Assembly (NCBI GenBank): GCA_016717115.1
Contig: JADKGE010000009.1
Coordinates: 78,469-142,468, forward strand
Direction of reading: 5' to 3'
Source: Actinomycetota bacterium
GTDB taxonomy: Bacteria > Actinomycetota > Actinomycetes > S36-B12
DNA: 64,000 nucleotides
In this document: piece by piece, positions 9,416 to 18,539 of the stretch
Position numbering within the stretch: the first letter of the stretch is position 1
How the letters are laid out: every line of letters begins with the position of its first letter
The notes under the pieces: model-generated
Told to the model about the DNA's origin: nothing
What the model saw: the letters and a program-made list of their open reading frames with translations, nothing else
Database searches by the model: none
Translations under genes and position numbers: made by a program

Positions 9416-12400
9416 GTGGCCAAGGACCGCACCAGCAGAGAGTCCGCGGCGAGGAGGCCGGCCGCGGATGCGCTCAAGGGCGTCGTCGGTGTCGGCGCGT
9501 CCGCGGGCGGGCTCGAGGCGCTGCAGGAGTTCCTCGGTCCCCTGACGCCGGGGGCCATGGCGTTCGTCGTCGCCCAGCACCTGGCCCCGGACCACCCGAG
9601 TCTGATCGTCGAACTCCTTTCCCGTTCGACCGAGCTCGAGGTCGTCGAGGCCGTTGACGGGGCGGAGCTCAGTGCGGGTGTGGTGGCGGTGGCGCCGCCG
9701 AATCACGACGTGACCGTCGAGGGCGACCGGCTGCGCCTCGTCGAGCCCCCGGAACGGCTCGGGCCGAGCCCGAGCATCGACCTGCTGTTCGAGTCGCTGG
9801 CCGAGCACTGGGGGACGAGCGCGATCGCCGTCGTCCTGTCGGGGACGGGGTCGGATGGCGCCCGCGGCCTGCGCGCGGTGCGCGGGGGCGGGGGACTGAC
9901 GATGGTGCAGTCCCCGGAGTCCGCGCGATTCGACGGAATGCCGCGGGCGGCGATGGCGCTCGGGGGCGTCGACCTGGTCGCCGATGCGGCGACGCTGGGG
10001 GCGCGGCTGACCGTGCTGTCCTCCGGAATCGACGAGGCGGAGGTGGAGCCCCGCGTCGCCCAGCTGGATGCCCTACCAAGCATCACGACACAGCTGAAGC
10101 GGTCGATCGGGATCGACTTCTCCAAGTACAAGCAGTCGACCCTCCAGCGGCAGGTCCAGCGACGGATGGCCATTCGACAGATCGACGACGTTGACTCGTA
10201 TCTCGCGGTGCTGGTGGGGGATGCGGACGAGGCACATGCGCTGTCGGCCAACCTGCTCGTCACGGTCACGTCCTTCTTCCGTGACCCGGAGGCCTTCGAC
10301 GCGCTGCGCCTCGAGGTCGCCCGCTACCTCGAACGGCCCGAGGCTGACGAGGTGCTGCGCGTTTGGGTCCCGGGCTGCGCCACGGGCGAGGAGGTTTACT
10401 CCATCGCGATGCTGGTCAGCGACATCCTCGGCAACCCGGCCGACCTCGCCCAGAGGCTGAAGATCTTCGGCACTGATCTGGACGAGCCCAGCCTCGCGGT
10501 CGCTCGACGCGCCGTCTACCCTGCCGCGGCGCTGGCCCGGATCCCGAAGCATCTGCGTGCCGCCTACATCAGGGAGGCGGGGGACGACTTCCAGATCGCC
10601 GAGGTCCTGCGAGAGTGCACGGTGTTCGCCCGGCACGACGTCGGCACCGATCCGCCCTTCCCGCGCATCGACCTCATCTCCTGCCGCAACACCCTCATCT
10701 ACTTCACCGCGCCCCTCCAGCAGCGCGTCGTGTCCATGTTCGGCTTCGCGTTGAAGGCGGGCGGGCTGCTGGTCCTCGGCACGGCGGAGACCCTCGACCG
10801 CAGGGCCGAGGGCTTCTCGACGGTCAATGCGGAGTGGCGGATCTTCACGCACGAGGGGAACGCGTCGTTCCCGTACGAGCACGCTCCCGCCCCTGCCGTC
10901 GGCCGAGCGACGAAGCAGTCGTTGGCCGTGCCTCGGCAACGGGTCTCGCCGGACGAGCCCAACGCGGCAGATACGGCGCTGCTGGAAGAGCTGGTCCGGT
11001 TCAGCGGCAACGCCTTCCTCGTCCTGGACGAGCGGCACGCGCTGGCGCGCGTCGTCGGAGATGTCTCCCCGTACTGCAGGGTCCCCGAGGGCCGCATGAC
11101 GGCGTCGGTCGGCTCCTTCCTGCGGCCCGAGCTCCGGGACGAGGCACGGGCCCTCCTGCTGCTGTGCCGGACAGGTGCCGAGCCCGTGACGAGCCAGTCC
11201 CTGACCCTCGAGGGACTGGATCACTCCATCCACCTCAGCGCGAGCCGCGTGCAGGTGGGCGAGGATTCGCTCACCGTCCTGGCGTTCGTGGCGGACACGG
11301 ACGACCCGGCGACTCGGCCCGCCCCCGAGAGTCGCAGCGCGTCCTTCGACAGCGAGCTCATGCGGTTGGAGCGCGACCTCATCACGAGTCAGGACACCCT
11401 TCGCCGGTCGATGAGTGAACTGCAGGCCGTGAACGAGGAGCTCGAGGCGTCGTCCGAGGAGTTGCAGGCGTCGTCCGAGGAGTTGCAGGCCTCGAACGAG
11501 GAGTTGCAGGCCTCGAATGAGGAGCTGCAGGCGACGAACGAGGAGCTCGGGACCCTCAACCAGGAATCGCGTCAGCGCGGCGACGCCCTCCAGCAGCTCA
11601 ACACCGACCTGGTGAACATCCAGACCTCGGTCAGCCAGGGCATGATCATCGTCGACCAGGACCTGCGAGTGACCCGCTTCACGCCCCTGGCCGTGCGCGT
11701 CTTCGCCCTCGTGGACGCAGATCTGGGGCACCCGCTGCTGTCCGCTCCCACGACCCTGGCCATCCCCGGCCTGGACGTGGCACTGAGCGAGGTCGTGGGC
11801 GGGGCCGAGCGACAGAGCATCCAGGTCGGCGACTCGTCGGTCTCCTACCTGGTCCAGGTGCTTCCGTACCTGGGCGTGGACGGTCGCCGGCTCGGCGCCA
11901 TCATCACGCTGACGGACGTGACCGAGATGGTCGCCCTGCGAACCACAGCCGAGGACGCGCTCGTGGAGCTGCAGGCCACCTCGGAGCTGCTGGCGCGCCA
12001 GGCCGCGTTCGATTCGCTCACGGGGCTCCTGAACAGGGGCTACTTCTCGGATGCCCTGGAGAACGAGATCGCCCGCGCCATCCGGTCCAGAGGCCAGCTG
12101 GCGCTGGCCTGGATCGACCTCGACCGGTTCAAGGAAGTGAACGACGAGTACGGCCACGCGTCCGGCGATGTGACGCTGAGGACGATGGGCGAGCGCATCG
12201 TGAGCGTCGTGCGCGCGACGGATGTCGTCGGCCGGCTCGGCGGGGACGAGATCGGCGTCATCATCGCCGGATTCGAGACAGCCGCGGAGCTCGACTCCGT
12301 GCTCGAGCGCCTCGTGGAGACCCTTCGGCAGCCGGTGGCCGTCGAGGGGATGGAGACCCGCGTGTCGGGAAGCATCGGCGTCGCGCTGTACCCCGACGAT

Positions 12401-13282
12401 GCGCAGACGCCGAAGGACCTTCTGCGCGCCGCCGACGCGGCGATGTACGACATCAAGAAGCGGGCCGGCGACGGGATCGCCTTCTTCACCCAGTCCATGA
12501 ACGACGCAGCGGGCGAACGTCGCCACATGCGCGCGGCGATCGCGGCGGCCATCGACCGGGGCGAGTTCGAACTGCACTACCAGCCGATCGTCGATGCGGT
12601 CACCGACGCGCTGTGGGGCGTCGAGGCGCTGGTGCGATGGCGCCGCGCCGGCGAGCTCGTCCCGGCGTGCGACTTCGTCCCCTTCTGCGAGGAGAGCGGA
12701 CAGATCCGAGCGCTCGGGATGCTGACCCTGGCGGAGCTGCGCAAGGACCTCCCCGCGATCCGCGCTGGGCGCCACGAGGGATTCCGCGTGGCGTACAACA
12801 TGTCCGTGACCCAGCTCGAGGACCGGAACGTGACGGACATCCTCTCCATGGTGCAGCGCCCCGACGCGCTGGTCGGCATCGTCGTGGAGATCGTCGAGTC
12901 CGTCTTCCTGCCTGACCACGCCCAGGCCCTGCGACTGCTCGACGCGCTGGTCGCCCTGGGTGCCGAGACGTCCATCGACGACTACGGCTCCGGCTACTCG
13001 AACATCCGGCTTCTGGAGTCGGTCGCCCCCACCTACATCAAGCTCGATCGTACGTTCCTGAGCCAGTACCACAGCTTCGAGAGCAGGTCAGCGCTGATCC
13101 GCTCCGCCGTCGAGATCTCGCACGTCGTCGGCGCGAAGGTCGTCGTCGAAGGCGTCGAGACCGACGAGCAGCGCCGGCTCGTCGTCGACGCGGGCGCCGA
13201 CTACGTGCAGGGGTACGGAATCGCGAGGCCGATGCCGCTCTCGGACCTGCTGACCTGGTTCGGCGAACACGACGGACGCTGA
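9416..13282 (+). CDS. CheB-CheR-PAS-GGDEF-EAL fusion protein
   Basis: A cytoplasmic multidomain protein of 1288 aa if GTG 9416 (after GAGGGA) is used; an in-frame GTG at 9332 would add 28 residues. CheB methylesterase occupies about 20-200 with triad residues Ser29 (GASAGG), His55 (AQHLAPDH) and Asp147 (SGTGSDG). CheR follows at about 215-480 with the SAM-binding VWVPGCATGEEVYSIAML and ISCRNTLIYF. A heptad coiled coil lies at about 650-720 and a PAS domain at about 725-850. The GGDEF domain (about 862-1020) has the variant motif GGDEI at 942-946. A complete-looking EAL domain fills about 1040-1285 (EALVRW, DDYGSG, VEGVET). CheB-CheR-PAS proteins are known; here the usual histidine-kinase output is replaced by c-di-GMP domains. 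No chemoreceptor or flagellar gene lies nearby. Confidence 0.93.
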   Translation: MAKDRTSRESAARRPAADALKGVVGVGASAGGLEALQEFLGPLTPGAMAFVVAQHLAPDHPSLIVELLSRSTELEVVEAVDGAELSAGVVAVAPPNHDVTVEGDRLRLVEPPERLGPSPSIDLLFESLAEHWGTSAIAVVLSGTGSDGARGLRAVRGGGGLTMVQSPESARFDGMPRAAMALGGVDLVADAATLGARLTVLSSGIDEAEVEPRVAQLDALPSITTQLKRSIGIDFSKYKQSTLQRQVQRRMAIRQIDDVDSYLAVLVGDADEAHALSANLLVTVTSFFRDPEAFDALRLEVARYLERPEADEVLRVWVPGCATGEEVYSIAMLVSDILGNPADLAQRLKIFGTDLDEPSLAVARRAVYPAAALARIPKHLRAAYIREAGDDFQIAEVLRECTVFARHDVGTDPPFPRIDLISCRNTLIYFTAPLQQRVVSMFGFALKAGGLLVLGTAETLDRRAEGFSTVNAEWRIFTHEGNASFPYEHAPAPAVGRATKQSLAVPRQRVSPDEPNAADTALLEELVRFSGNAFLVLDERHALARVVGDVSPYCRVPEGRMTASVGSFLRPELRDEARALLLLCRTGAEPVTSQSLTLEGLDHSIHLSASRVQVGEDSLTVLAFVADTDDPATRPAPESRSASFDSELMRLERDLITSQDTLRRSMSELQAVNEELEASSEELQASSEELQASNEELQASNEELQATNEELGTLNQESRQRGDALQQLNTDLVNIQTSVSQGMIIVDQDLRVTRFTPLAVRVFALVDADLGHPLLSAPTTLAIPGLDVALSEVVGGAERQSIQVGDSSVSYLVQVLPYLGVDGRRLGAIITLTDVTEMVALRTTAEDALVELQATSELLARQAAFDSLTGLLNRGYFSDALENEIARAIRSRGQLALAWIDLDRFKEVNDEYGHASGDVTLRTMGERIVSVVRATDVVGRLGGDEIGVIIAGFETAAELDSVLERLVETLRQPVAVEGMETRVSGSIGVALYPDDAQTPKDLLRAADAAMYDIKKRAGDGIAFFTQSMNDAAGERRHMRAAIAAAIDRGEFELHYQPIVDAVTDALWGVEALVRWRRAGELVPACDFVPFCEESGQIRALGMLTLAELRKDLPAIRAGRHEGFRVAYNMSVTQLEDRNVTDILSMVQRPDALVGIVVEIVESVFLPDHAQALRLLDALVALGAETSIDDYGSGYSNIRLLESVAPTYIKLDRTFLSQYHSFESRSALIRSAVEISHVVGAKVVVEGVETDEQRRLVVDAGADYVQGYGIARPMPLSDLLTWFGEHDGR
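11438..11542 (+). repeat. Five 21-bp tandem repeats encoding a heptad coiled coil
   Basis: Five consecutive 21-nt units (GAG-cTG-CAG-GCg-tcg-tcc-GAG type) encode the heptads EELEASS/EELQASS/EELQASS/EELQASN/EELQASN plus a start of the next (EELQATN). They form the linker between the CheR and PAS domains. This is an in-frame coding repeat; unit number could vary by slippage without breaking the frame. Confidence 0.85.
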
Positions 13283-13283
13283 C

Positions 13284-14516
13284 GTGGAGCCACCGCGACG
13301 GTGGGTGCGCGACACCACGTTCTTCCTCTCCGGGCAGACCGTGTCCCTGTTCGGATCCTCGCTCGTCCAGTACGCGATCCTGTGGTACCTCACGCTGGAG
13401 ACCCAGTCGGGTGTCGTGCTGACCCTCGCCACCGCCTTCGGCTTCCTGCCGCAGGCCGTGATGTCGGTCTTCGGCGGGGTCTGGGCCGACCGCCACAACC
13501 GCAAGTTCCTGCTCATCGGCGCCGACGCCGTCATCGCCGTCACCACGTTGGTCCTGGCCATCATGCTGTGGAACGGATTCGACGGGCTCTGGCTGGTCTA
13601 CACGACCCTGGCGATCCGCTCGCTCGGCGCCGGGGTCCAGACGCCCGCGGTCGGCGCGCTGCTGCCGCAGATCGTCCCCGTCGACAAGCTCATGCGGGTC
13701 AACGGCATCAACATGAGCATCCAGTCCGCCATGACGCTGCTCGCCCCCGCCCTCGCCGCCGTGCTGTTCGCCCTCATGGGCCTGCAGGCGGTGCTCATCG
13801 TCGACGTGGTGACGGCCGCCATAGGCATCAGCCTCGTCGCCGTGATCCCGGTGGCCCGCGTCGTGCGCTCGGACGAGGGCGCGTCCTACCTGGCCGACCT
13901 CCGCGCGGGCCTGTCATACACCCGCCACCATGCGGTGGTCCTGCGGGTCCTGGCGTTCTTTGCCGTCGTGTTCGTCCTCATGGCGCCACCGGGATACCTG
14001 ACCCCGCTCATGGTCGTGCGCACCTTCGGCGAGGACGTATGGCGGCTGACGGCGAACGAGGTCGCCTTCGGCGTGGGCATGCTCGCCGGCGGGGCGCTCA
14101 TCTCGGCCTGGGGCGGCTTCCGCGATCGCATGCGCATGCTCGTCGCCACGTCGCTCGCGTTCGGCATCCTGTCCGTGTGCATGGGCCTGTCCGGGGACAT
14201 CCTCGGGCTCCCCGGGTCGTTCGCCGTGTTCCTGGGCTTCATGCTGCTCACCGGCGTCGGGGTCTCGTGGTTCTCGACCACGGCGACGACGCTGCTTCAG
14301 GAGCAGGTGGATCCCGAGGTGCAGGGCAGGGTGTTCGGCCTGGTCGGGATCGTCCTGGCCGTGGCGATGCCCGTCGGCATGCTGATCTTCGGTCCGTTGG
14401 CGGACACCATCTCCGTCGAGTGGATCCTCGTGCTCACCGGGATCATCACGGTCCTGGTGACCTTCGCCGTCGCGTACCGGGCGCCCACGGCCGAGGCTGG
14501 CATGATCACGGAGTGA
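13284..14516 (+). CDS. MFS efflux transporter (MFS_3 / macrolide-efflux-like)
   Basis: The 410-aa protein has about twelve hydrophobic segments and the MFS loop 2-3 signature GGVWADRHNRK at about residues 66-76. The N terminus (TTFFLSGQTVSLFGSSLVQYAILWYLT) is typical of the MefA-like drug efflux subgroup. The GTG start lies one base after the stop of the preceding signalling gene. Its own stop overlaps the next gene's GTG (GTGA), so the two are translationally coupled. Substrate unknown; proton-driven export of a small molecule is the likely role. Confidence 0.88.
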   Translation: MEPPRRWVRDTTFFLSGQTVSLFGSSLVQYAILWYLTLETQSGVVLTLATAFGFLPQAVMSVFGGVWADRHNRKFLLIGADAVIAVTTLVLAIMLWNGFDGLWLVYTTLAIRSLGAGVQTPAVGALLPQIVPVDKLMRVNGINMSIQSAMTLLAPALAAVLFALMGLQAVLIVDVVTAAIGISLVAVIPVARVVRSDEGASYLADLRAGLSYTRHHAVVLRVLAFFAVVFVLMAPPGYLTPLMVVRTFGEDVWRLTANEVAFGVGMLAGGALISAWGGFRDRMRMLVATSLAFGILSVCMGLSGDILGLPGSFAVFLGFMLLTGVGVSWFSTTATTLLQEQVDPEVQGRVFGLVGIVLAVAMPVGMLIFGPLADTISVEWILVLTGIITVLVTFAVAYRAPTAEAGMITE

Positions 14517-15538
14517 CCGACCTGCGCCGAGTGCCCCTGTCCGTGCTCGACCTGTCACCGGTCTCGTCGGGGTCCACGGCGAGCCAGGCCCTGCAGTCGA
14601 CGGTGGCACTGGCTCAACACGTGGAGGCGCTCGGCTACCGGCGGTTCTGGCTCGCCGAGCACCACAACAACCCGGGGATCGCGAGCTCGTCGCCGGCGGT
14701 TCTCATGGCCGCGGTGGCGGCGGCCACTCGGTGCATCCGGGTCGGCTCAGGCGGCGTGATGCTGCCGAACCACCCCCCGCTGGTCGTCGCCGAGCAGTTC
14801 GGGACCCTGGAGGGCCTGTATCCGGGGCGCATCGACCTGGGGATCGGGCGAGCGCCGGGAACCGACCAGCTGACGGCGATGGCCTTGCGGCGCAGCGCGG
14901 GGCCGCTGTCGGCCGACGACTTCCCCGACCAGTTGAGCGACCTGATCGGCTTCCTGGGGGGCACCCTCCCCGCGGGTCACCGCTACGGAGCGATGGTCGC
15001 CGTGCCGACTGCCGGCGACGGCCCGTCGATCTGGCTGCTCGGCTCGAGTGGCTACAGCGCGCAGGTCGCGGGAGCGCTGGGCCTGCCGTTCGCCTTCGCC
15101 CACCACTTCAGCCCGCGCAACACGATTCCGGCCCTCGACCTGTATCGGCGGGCGTTCCGGCCTTCCGATGCGCTGGCCCGGCCGCACGCGATGGTGGCGG
15201 TGCGGGTGCTCGTCGCCGCCGACGCCGACATGGCGCGGTGGATGGCGGGGTCGGGCTACCTGTCGTTCCTGCACCTCATCCGCGGCCGACCCGGACCTGT
15301 TCCCACTCCCGAGGAGGCCGCGTCCCACGTTTGGACCGAGGAGGAGCTCGCGGCGGTCGCCGAGCGGCGGGACGGTGAGGCCGTCGGCGGACCCGACGAG
15401 GTTCGCGAAGCACTGGCCGTTCTGCTGCAGCGAACGGGTGCCGACGAGCTCATGGCGACAACGGTGGTGCACGACCCGCACGCACGACTCGAGTCGTTCA
15501 CCCTGCTGAGTGACCTGTTCGCGAGCCACGGCGGCTGA
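14513..15538 (+). CDS. Luciferase-like monooxygenase (MsnO8-type LLM class)
   Basis: The 341-aa protein starts at GTG 14513, overlapping the transporter stop. The signature PLSVLDLSPVSSG, AEHHNNPGIASSSPAVL and VGSGGVMLPNHPPLVVAEQFGTL is that of the MsnO8-like group of flavin-dependent bacterial-luciferase-fold oxidoreductases, with a C-terminal LARPHAMVAVRVLVAADA strand. It probably uses FMNH2. The substrate is not predictable. Coupling to the MFS pump hints that enzyme and exporter act on the same or related compounds. Confidence 0.88.
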   Translation: MTDLRRVPLSVLDLSPVSSGSTASQALQSTVALAQHVEALGYRRFWLAEHHNNPGIASSSPAVLMAAVAAATRCIRVGSGGVMLPNHPPLVVAEQFGTLEGLYPGRIDLGIGRAPGTDQLTAMALRRSAGPLSADDFPDQLSDLIGFLGGTLPAGHRYGAMVAVPTAGDGPSIWLLGSSGYSAQVAGALGLPFAFAHHFSPRNTIPALDLYRRAFRPSDALARPHAMVAVRVLVAADADMARWMAGSGYLSFLHLIRGRPGPVPTPEEAASHVWTEEELAAVAERRDGEAVGGPDEVREALAVLLQRTGADELMATTVVHDPHARLESFTLLSDLFASHGG

Positions 15539-15575
15539 CGCCGTCGGACGGCTCGACGCCCGATGGGCCCGGGAG

Positions 15576-16955
15576 CTAGGCCTGGGCGCGCACGGTGTTG
15601 CGACCAGCGCCCTTCGCCGCGTAGAGCGCCGTGTCGGCGCGGCTCAGCCAAGAGTCGAGGGTGTCGTCGGAGGTGAGCTCGGCAACGCCGACGCTGACGC
15701 TGACGGGTCCCGCCACGTCGAACGGGTCGGCCGCGACGAGCGTGCACAGCTTGTCGGCGAGGCCGGTGGCCTCGGCGAGGCTGCAATGGTGCGTGAGGAT
15801 GATGAACTCGTCGCCGCCCCACCGGGTAAGAGCATCCGACGCACGTAGGTTGCCGTCGAGCCGCCGGGTCAGCTCGATGAGCACGCGATCTCCGGCCAGG
15901 TGCCCGTGGGTGTCGTTGATCTCCTTGAAGTGGTCGATGTCGAGCAGGAGCATCGACATCGGCGCACCGTAGCGCCGACTCTCGGCCAGGTCCGCGGTGA
16001 GCACCTGCTCGGCGTGCCTGCGGTTCCACACGCCGGTGAGGGGATCGGTGACGGCCAGCCGGTGGAGCGCCTCGTTTGCCTCCTGGAGTGCCGCGTTGGC
16101 CACGGCGACCTCGTCGCGTGAGGCCTTGAGCTCGTCGAGGTAGTGCTTGCGGTCGCGGATGTCCCGGGTGATGCCGAGCAGCTCGGAGACGCTCCCATCC
16201 GGCGCCAGGTAGGGGATGACCTCGACCTCCGTCCAGATGGTGGACCCGTCCTTGCACAGGTACTCCTGCTCGCAGCGGAAAGGTTCGGGGACCCGGCCCT
16301 GTGCCATGTCCGCGAAGAGGCGGGCGTAGTAGTCGGCCACGATCAGCTGCGAGTCCGGGGTCAGGATCTCGTCGAGCGGCTGGTTCATGGCTTCCTCGAC
16401 GGTGAAGCCGCGCATCTGCTCCACGGTCGGACTGACGTAGGTGATCGAGCCGTCCAGCCCCATCGTCCACAGGACGATGTTTGCGCTCTCGGCCATCAGG
16501 CGGTACCGCTCCTCGAACACCGTCTTCATCCGCTCGACTTCGCGCAGAGCCGTGATGTCGTGGGACGTGCCCTCCAGGACGACCGACCCGTCGTCGCGTT
16601 CGCGAGTGCGGATCCAGTTCTGCAGGAACACCCGATGCCCGTCACGGTGAATCCAGCGCAGTTCCTGGAACTCCTGCCGCCCCGGCGGAGACGTGAGCAC
16701 GAGATCGAGGTCGGCGGCGTCGTGCGGATCCACGCAGCGAGTCAGCAGGCCGGGATCGGCGAGGAACTGCTCCGCGGGGTATCCGACCTGGCTCTCGACG
16801 TTGTCGCTCATGAACTCGACGGCCCGGTCGGGTGCCAGCCGAATCACGAAGAAGACGTCGCCGGACGCCTCAGCCAGCTCGCGGTGCCACTCGCCGTCGC
16901 GGTCAGTCGCGTGACCGTGCGCTGGTTCCTGCCCCCGGCTCATCGTGGTGTTCAC
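15576..16955 (-). CDS. PAS-PAS-GGDEF diguanylate cyclase
   Basis: The 459-aa cytoplasmic protein starts at GTG 16955, five bases after GGAG; ATG 16943 is an alternative. Two PAS/PAC modules (about 20-150 and 160-285) each end with the expected PAC motif (EGTSHDITALREVERMK and GITRDIRDRKHYLDEL). A short coiled segment links to a complete GGDEF domain: DPLTGVWNRRHAEQ, LLDIDHFKEINDTHGHLAGD and the active-site loop RWGGDEF. The metal-binding Asp and signature residues are intact, so c-di-GMP synthesis is expected. No clear RxxD inhibitory site is seen before GGDEF. It is convergent with the LLM gene. Confidence 0.93.
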   Translation of the reverse strand: MNTTMSRGQEPAHGHATDRDGEWHRELAEASGDVFFVIRLAPDRAVEFMSDNVESQVGYPAEQFLADPGLLTRCVDPHDAADLDLVLTSPPGRQEFQELRWIHRDGHRVFLQNWIRTRERDDGSVVLEGTSHDITALREVERMKTVFEERYRLMAESANIVLWTMGLDGSITYVSPTVEQMRGFTVEEAMNQPLDEILTPDSQLIVADYYARLFADMAQGRVPEPFRCEQEYLCKDGSTIWTEVEVIPYLAPDGSVSELLGITRDIRDRKHYLDELKASRDEVAVANAALQEANEALHRLAVTDPLTGVWNRRHAEQVLTADLAESRRYGAPMSMLLLDIDHFKEINDTHGHLAGDRVLIELTRRLDGNLRASDALTRWGGDEFIILTHHCSLAEATGLADKLCTLVAADPFDVAGPVSVSVGVAELTSDDTLDSWLSRADTALYAAKGAGRNTVRAQA

Positions 16956-17108
16956 AGGTGCTCCAGCCCGCTGGCGATATGCGACATGGGTACCACATGC
17001 GGGTGCACCATGACGGATCAATCGCGGCCGGTAAGTGCCACCATTGCCTCGTAGGCGCCATCTGCCATGCTGGCGCCGTACGGCAACCCCTTCGGAAGGA
17101 CCACTGCG

Positions 17109-17711
17109 ATGAGCGACCCGATGACCCCGCCGCCCGGCGACCCGACTCCGCCGCCGCCAGGCCTGCCGATGCCCCCACCGCCCGTCAACTCCATGGGGGC
17201 ACCCCAGAACGGACTGGGGACCGCCGCACTCGTCATGGGCATCCTGCAGTTCTTCTGCCTCGGCACGATCGGCTCGATCCTTGCCATCATCTTCGGCAAG
17301 ATCGGCATGAACAAGGCGAAGCAGGGCCTGGCCACGAACGGCGGAGTCGCGAAGGCCGGCTTCTGGCTCGGCATCGTCGGGCTGATCCTGTCGGTGCTCG
17401 GCATCATCCTGGCCGTGGTCCTGATCGCCACGGGCGTGAAGGTCGCCAGCGACAGCCTCGACCCGGCCCAGAACTCGACCACCGGCCTCGTCGACGGCAA
17501 CTACGAGATGAGCCCGAACACGTCGGTGCACATCAACGACCGCTGCTCCTTCGGTGGCACGCCCGTCAACGTCGACACCCAGACGCCGAACGCATCAAGC
17601 GTCACCGTGGTCGGCCAGGGCCCGACGCAGTGCGGGGCCGACATGGGCACTCCCGACGTCGTCCTCTTCACGGTCTCCGGCGGCGTCGCCCAGATCGTCC
17701 AGGTCAACTAG
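17109..17711 (+). CDS. DUF4190 membrane protein with Pro-rich N terminus
   Basis: The 200-aa protein starts at ATG 17109 behind GGAAGGA. The N terminus is a proline-rich cytoplasmic stretch (TPPPGDPTPPPPGLPMPPPP). The DUF4190 module follows, with two transmembrane helices flanking GKIGMNKAKQG (LGTAALVMGILQFFCLGTIGSILAIIFG and AGFWLGIVGLILSVLGIILAVVLIA). A small extracellular C-terminal domain of about 75 residues has two cysteines (CSFGG, QCGAD) and could be a small disulfide-bonded domain. Such proteins are common in actinobacteria and have no assigned function. Confidence 0.8.
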   Translation: MSDPMTPPPGDPTPPPPGLPMPPPPVNSMGAPQNGLGTAALVMGILQFFCLGTIGSILAIIFGKIGMNKAKQGLATNGGVAKAGFWLGIVGLILSVLGIILAVVLIATGVKVASDSLDPAQNSTTGLVDGNYEMSPNTSVHINDRCSFGGTPVNVDTQTPNASSVTVVGQGPTQCGADMGTPDVVLFTVSGGVAQIVQVN

Positions 17712-17759
17712 CCGAGCACCGGCGGCCTCAAGGCCCGCCCCCGTCGCAGGAACCACCCC

Positions 17760-18539
17760 GTGCGCAAGATCGTCTGGTACGTCGTTCTGGCGTACGCCTT
17801 CTCGTGGTGCTGGTGGGTGCCCATGGCGGTCTCGGGCACGGTGGTGGATCCCGGTCAGGGTTGGCCCACCCACCTACCGGGTCTCCTCGGTCCGGCACTG
17901 GCGGCCATCGTCGTGATCGGCGTGAGCGAGGGCCGTGCCGGCCTTGCCGACCTGTGGTCGCGCGTCGTTCGGTGGCGAGTGGGCTGGGTCTGGTACGCGA
18001 TCATCGCCGCGACCGCAGCGATGATGCTGATCCCCATCGTGGCCACGCCGGGTGTGGTGCCCGGAGACTTCGTCGCATACTCGGGGGCGCCCTCCGCCGG
18101 GCTGGCGGTCGTGATCTACGTGATCCTGGTCAACGGATTCGGCGAGGAGATCGGGTGGCGCGGGTTCCTCGCCGACCGTCTGCTGGACCGCAGGAGTCGT
18201 TCCGTCACAGCACTGATCGTGTGGGTCGTCTGGGCGACGTGGCACCTGCCGCTGTTCTGGGTGGTGGGCACCTTCCGTGGCCTCGGGGTCGGCGGCACCA
18301 TCGGCTGGATCATCGGGATCGGCTTCGGTTCGGTGATCCTGACGTGGATGTACCAGTCGAGCGGCAGGTCGATTCTCGTCGTCGCCCTCTGGCACGCCGC
18401 CTACAACTTCACGACAGCGACCACGGCCAGTGCCGGACTGGCCGCGGCCATCTCGAGCACGATCGTGATCGTCGCCAGCGTTGTGATCCTGTGCCTGCCG
18501 TCGTCATGGCAGCGGCCTGATGAGGGGCGGCTCGCGTAG
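17760..18539 (+). CDS. CPBP-family intramembrane metalloprotease (Abi/CAAX)
   Basis: The 259-aa protein has a GTG start and about seven hydrophobic segments. The CPBP signature is present: FGEEIGWRGFLADRL (paired glutamates plus Arg), WATWHLPLFW and the distal WHAAYN motif that supplies a metal ligand. Family members cleave prenylated or other peptides within membranes and often give self-immunity to bacteriocins; some are annotated as chlorophyllase-like or lysostaphin resistance. Its 3' end overlaps the 3' end of the opposing ATP-grasp gene by 36 bp. Confidence 0.87.
   Translation: MRKIVWYVVLAYAFSWCWWVPMAVSGTVVDPGQGWPTHLPGLLGPALAAIVVIGVSEGRAGLADLWSRVVRWRVGWVWYAIIAATAAMMLIPIVATPGVVPGDFVAYSGAPSAGLAVVIYVILVNGFGEEIGWRGFLADRLLDRRSRSVTALIVWVVWATWHLPLFWVVGTFRGLGVGGTIGWIIGIGFGSVILTWMYQSSGRSILVVALWHAAYNFTTATTASAGLAAAISSTIVIVASVVILCLPSSWQRPDEGRLA

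Noticed and set aside
11438..11542. Regular 21-nt repeats that could be taken for a small CRISPR or satellite array
   Set aside because: They are in frame, encode a coiled-coil heptad, have no spacers, and lie inside the CheB-CheR-GGDEF-EAL gene.
10073..13072. 999-codon open frame on the minus strand opposite the CheB-CheR fusion
   Set aside because: It is a shadow frame caused by high GC at third codon positions. The translation is Arg/Gly/Asp/Val-rich with no domain, and the plus-strand gene has clear catalytic motifs throughout.
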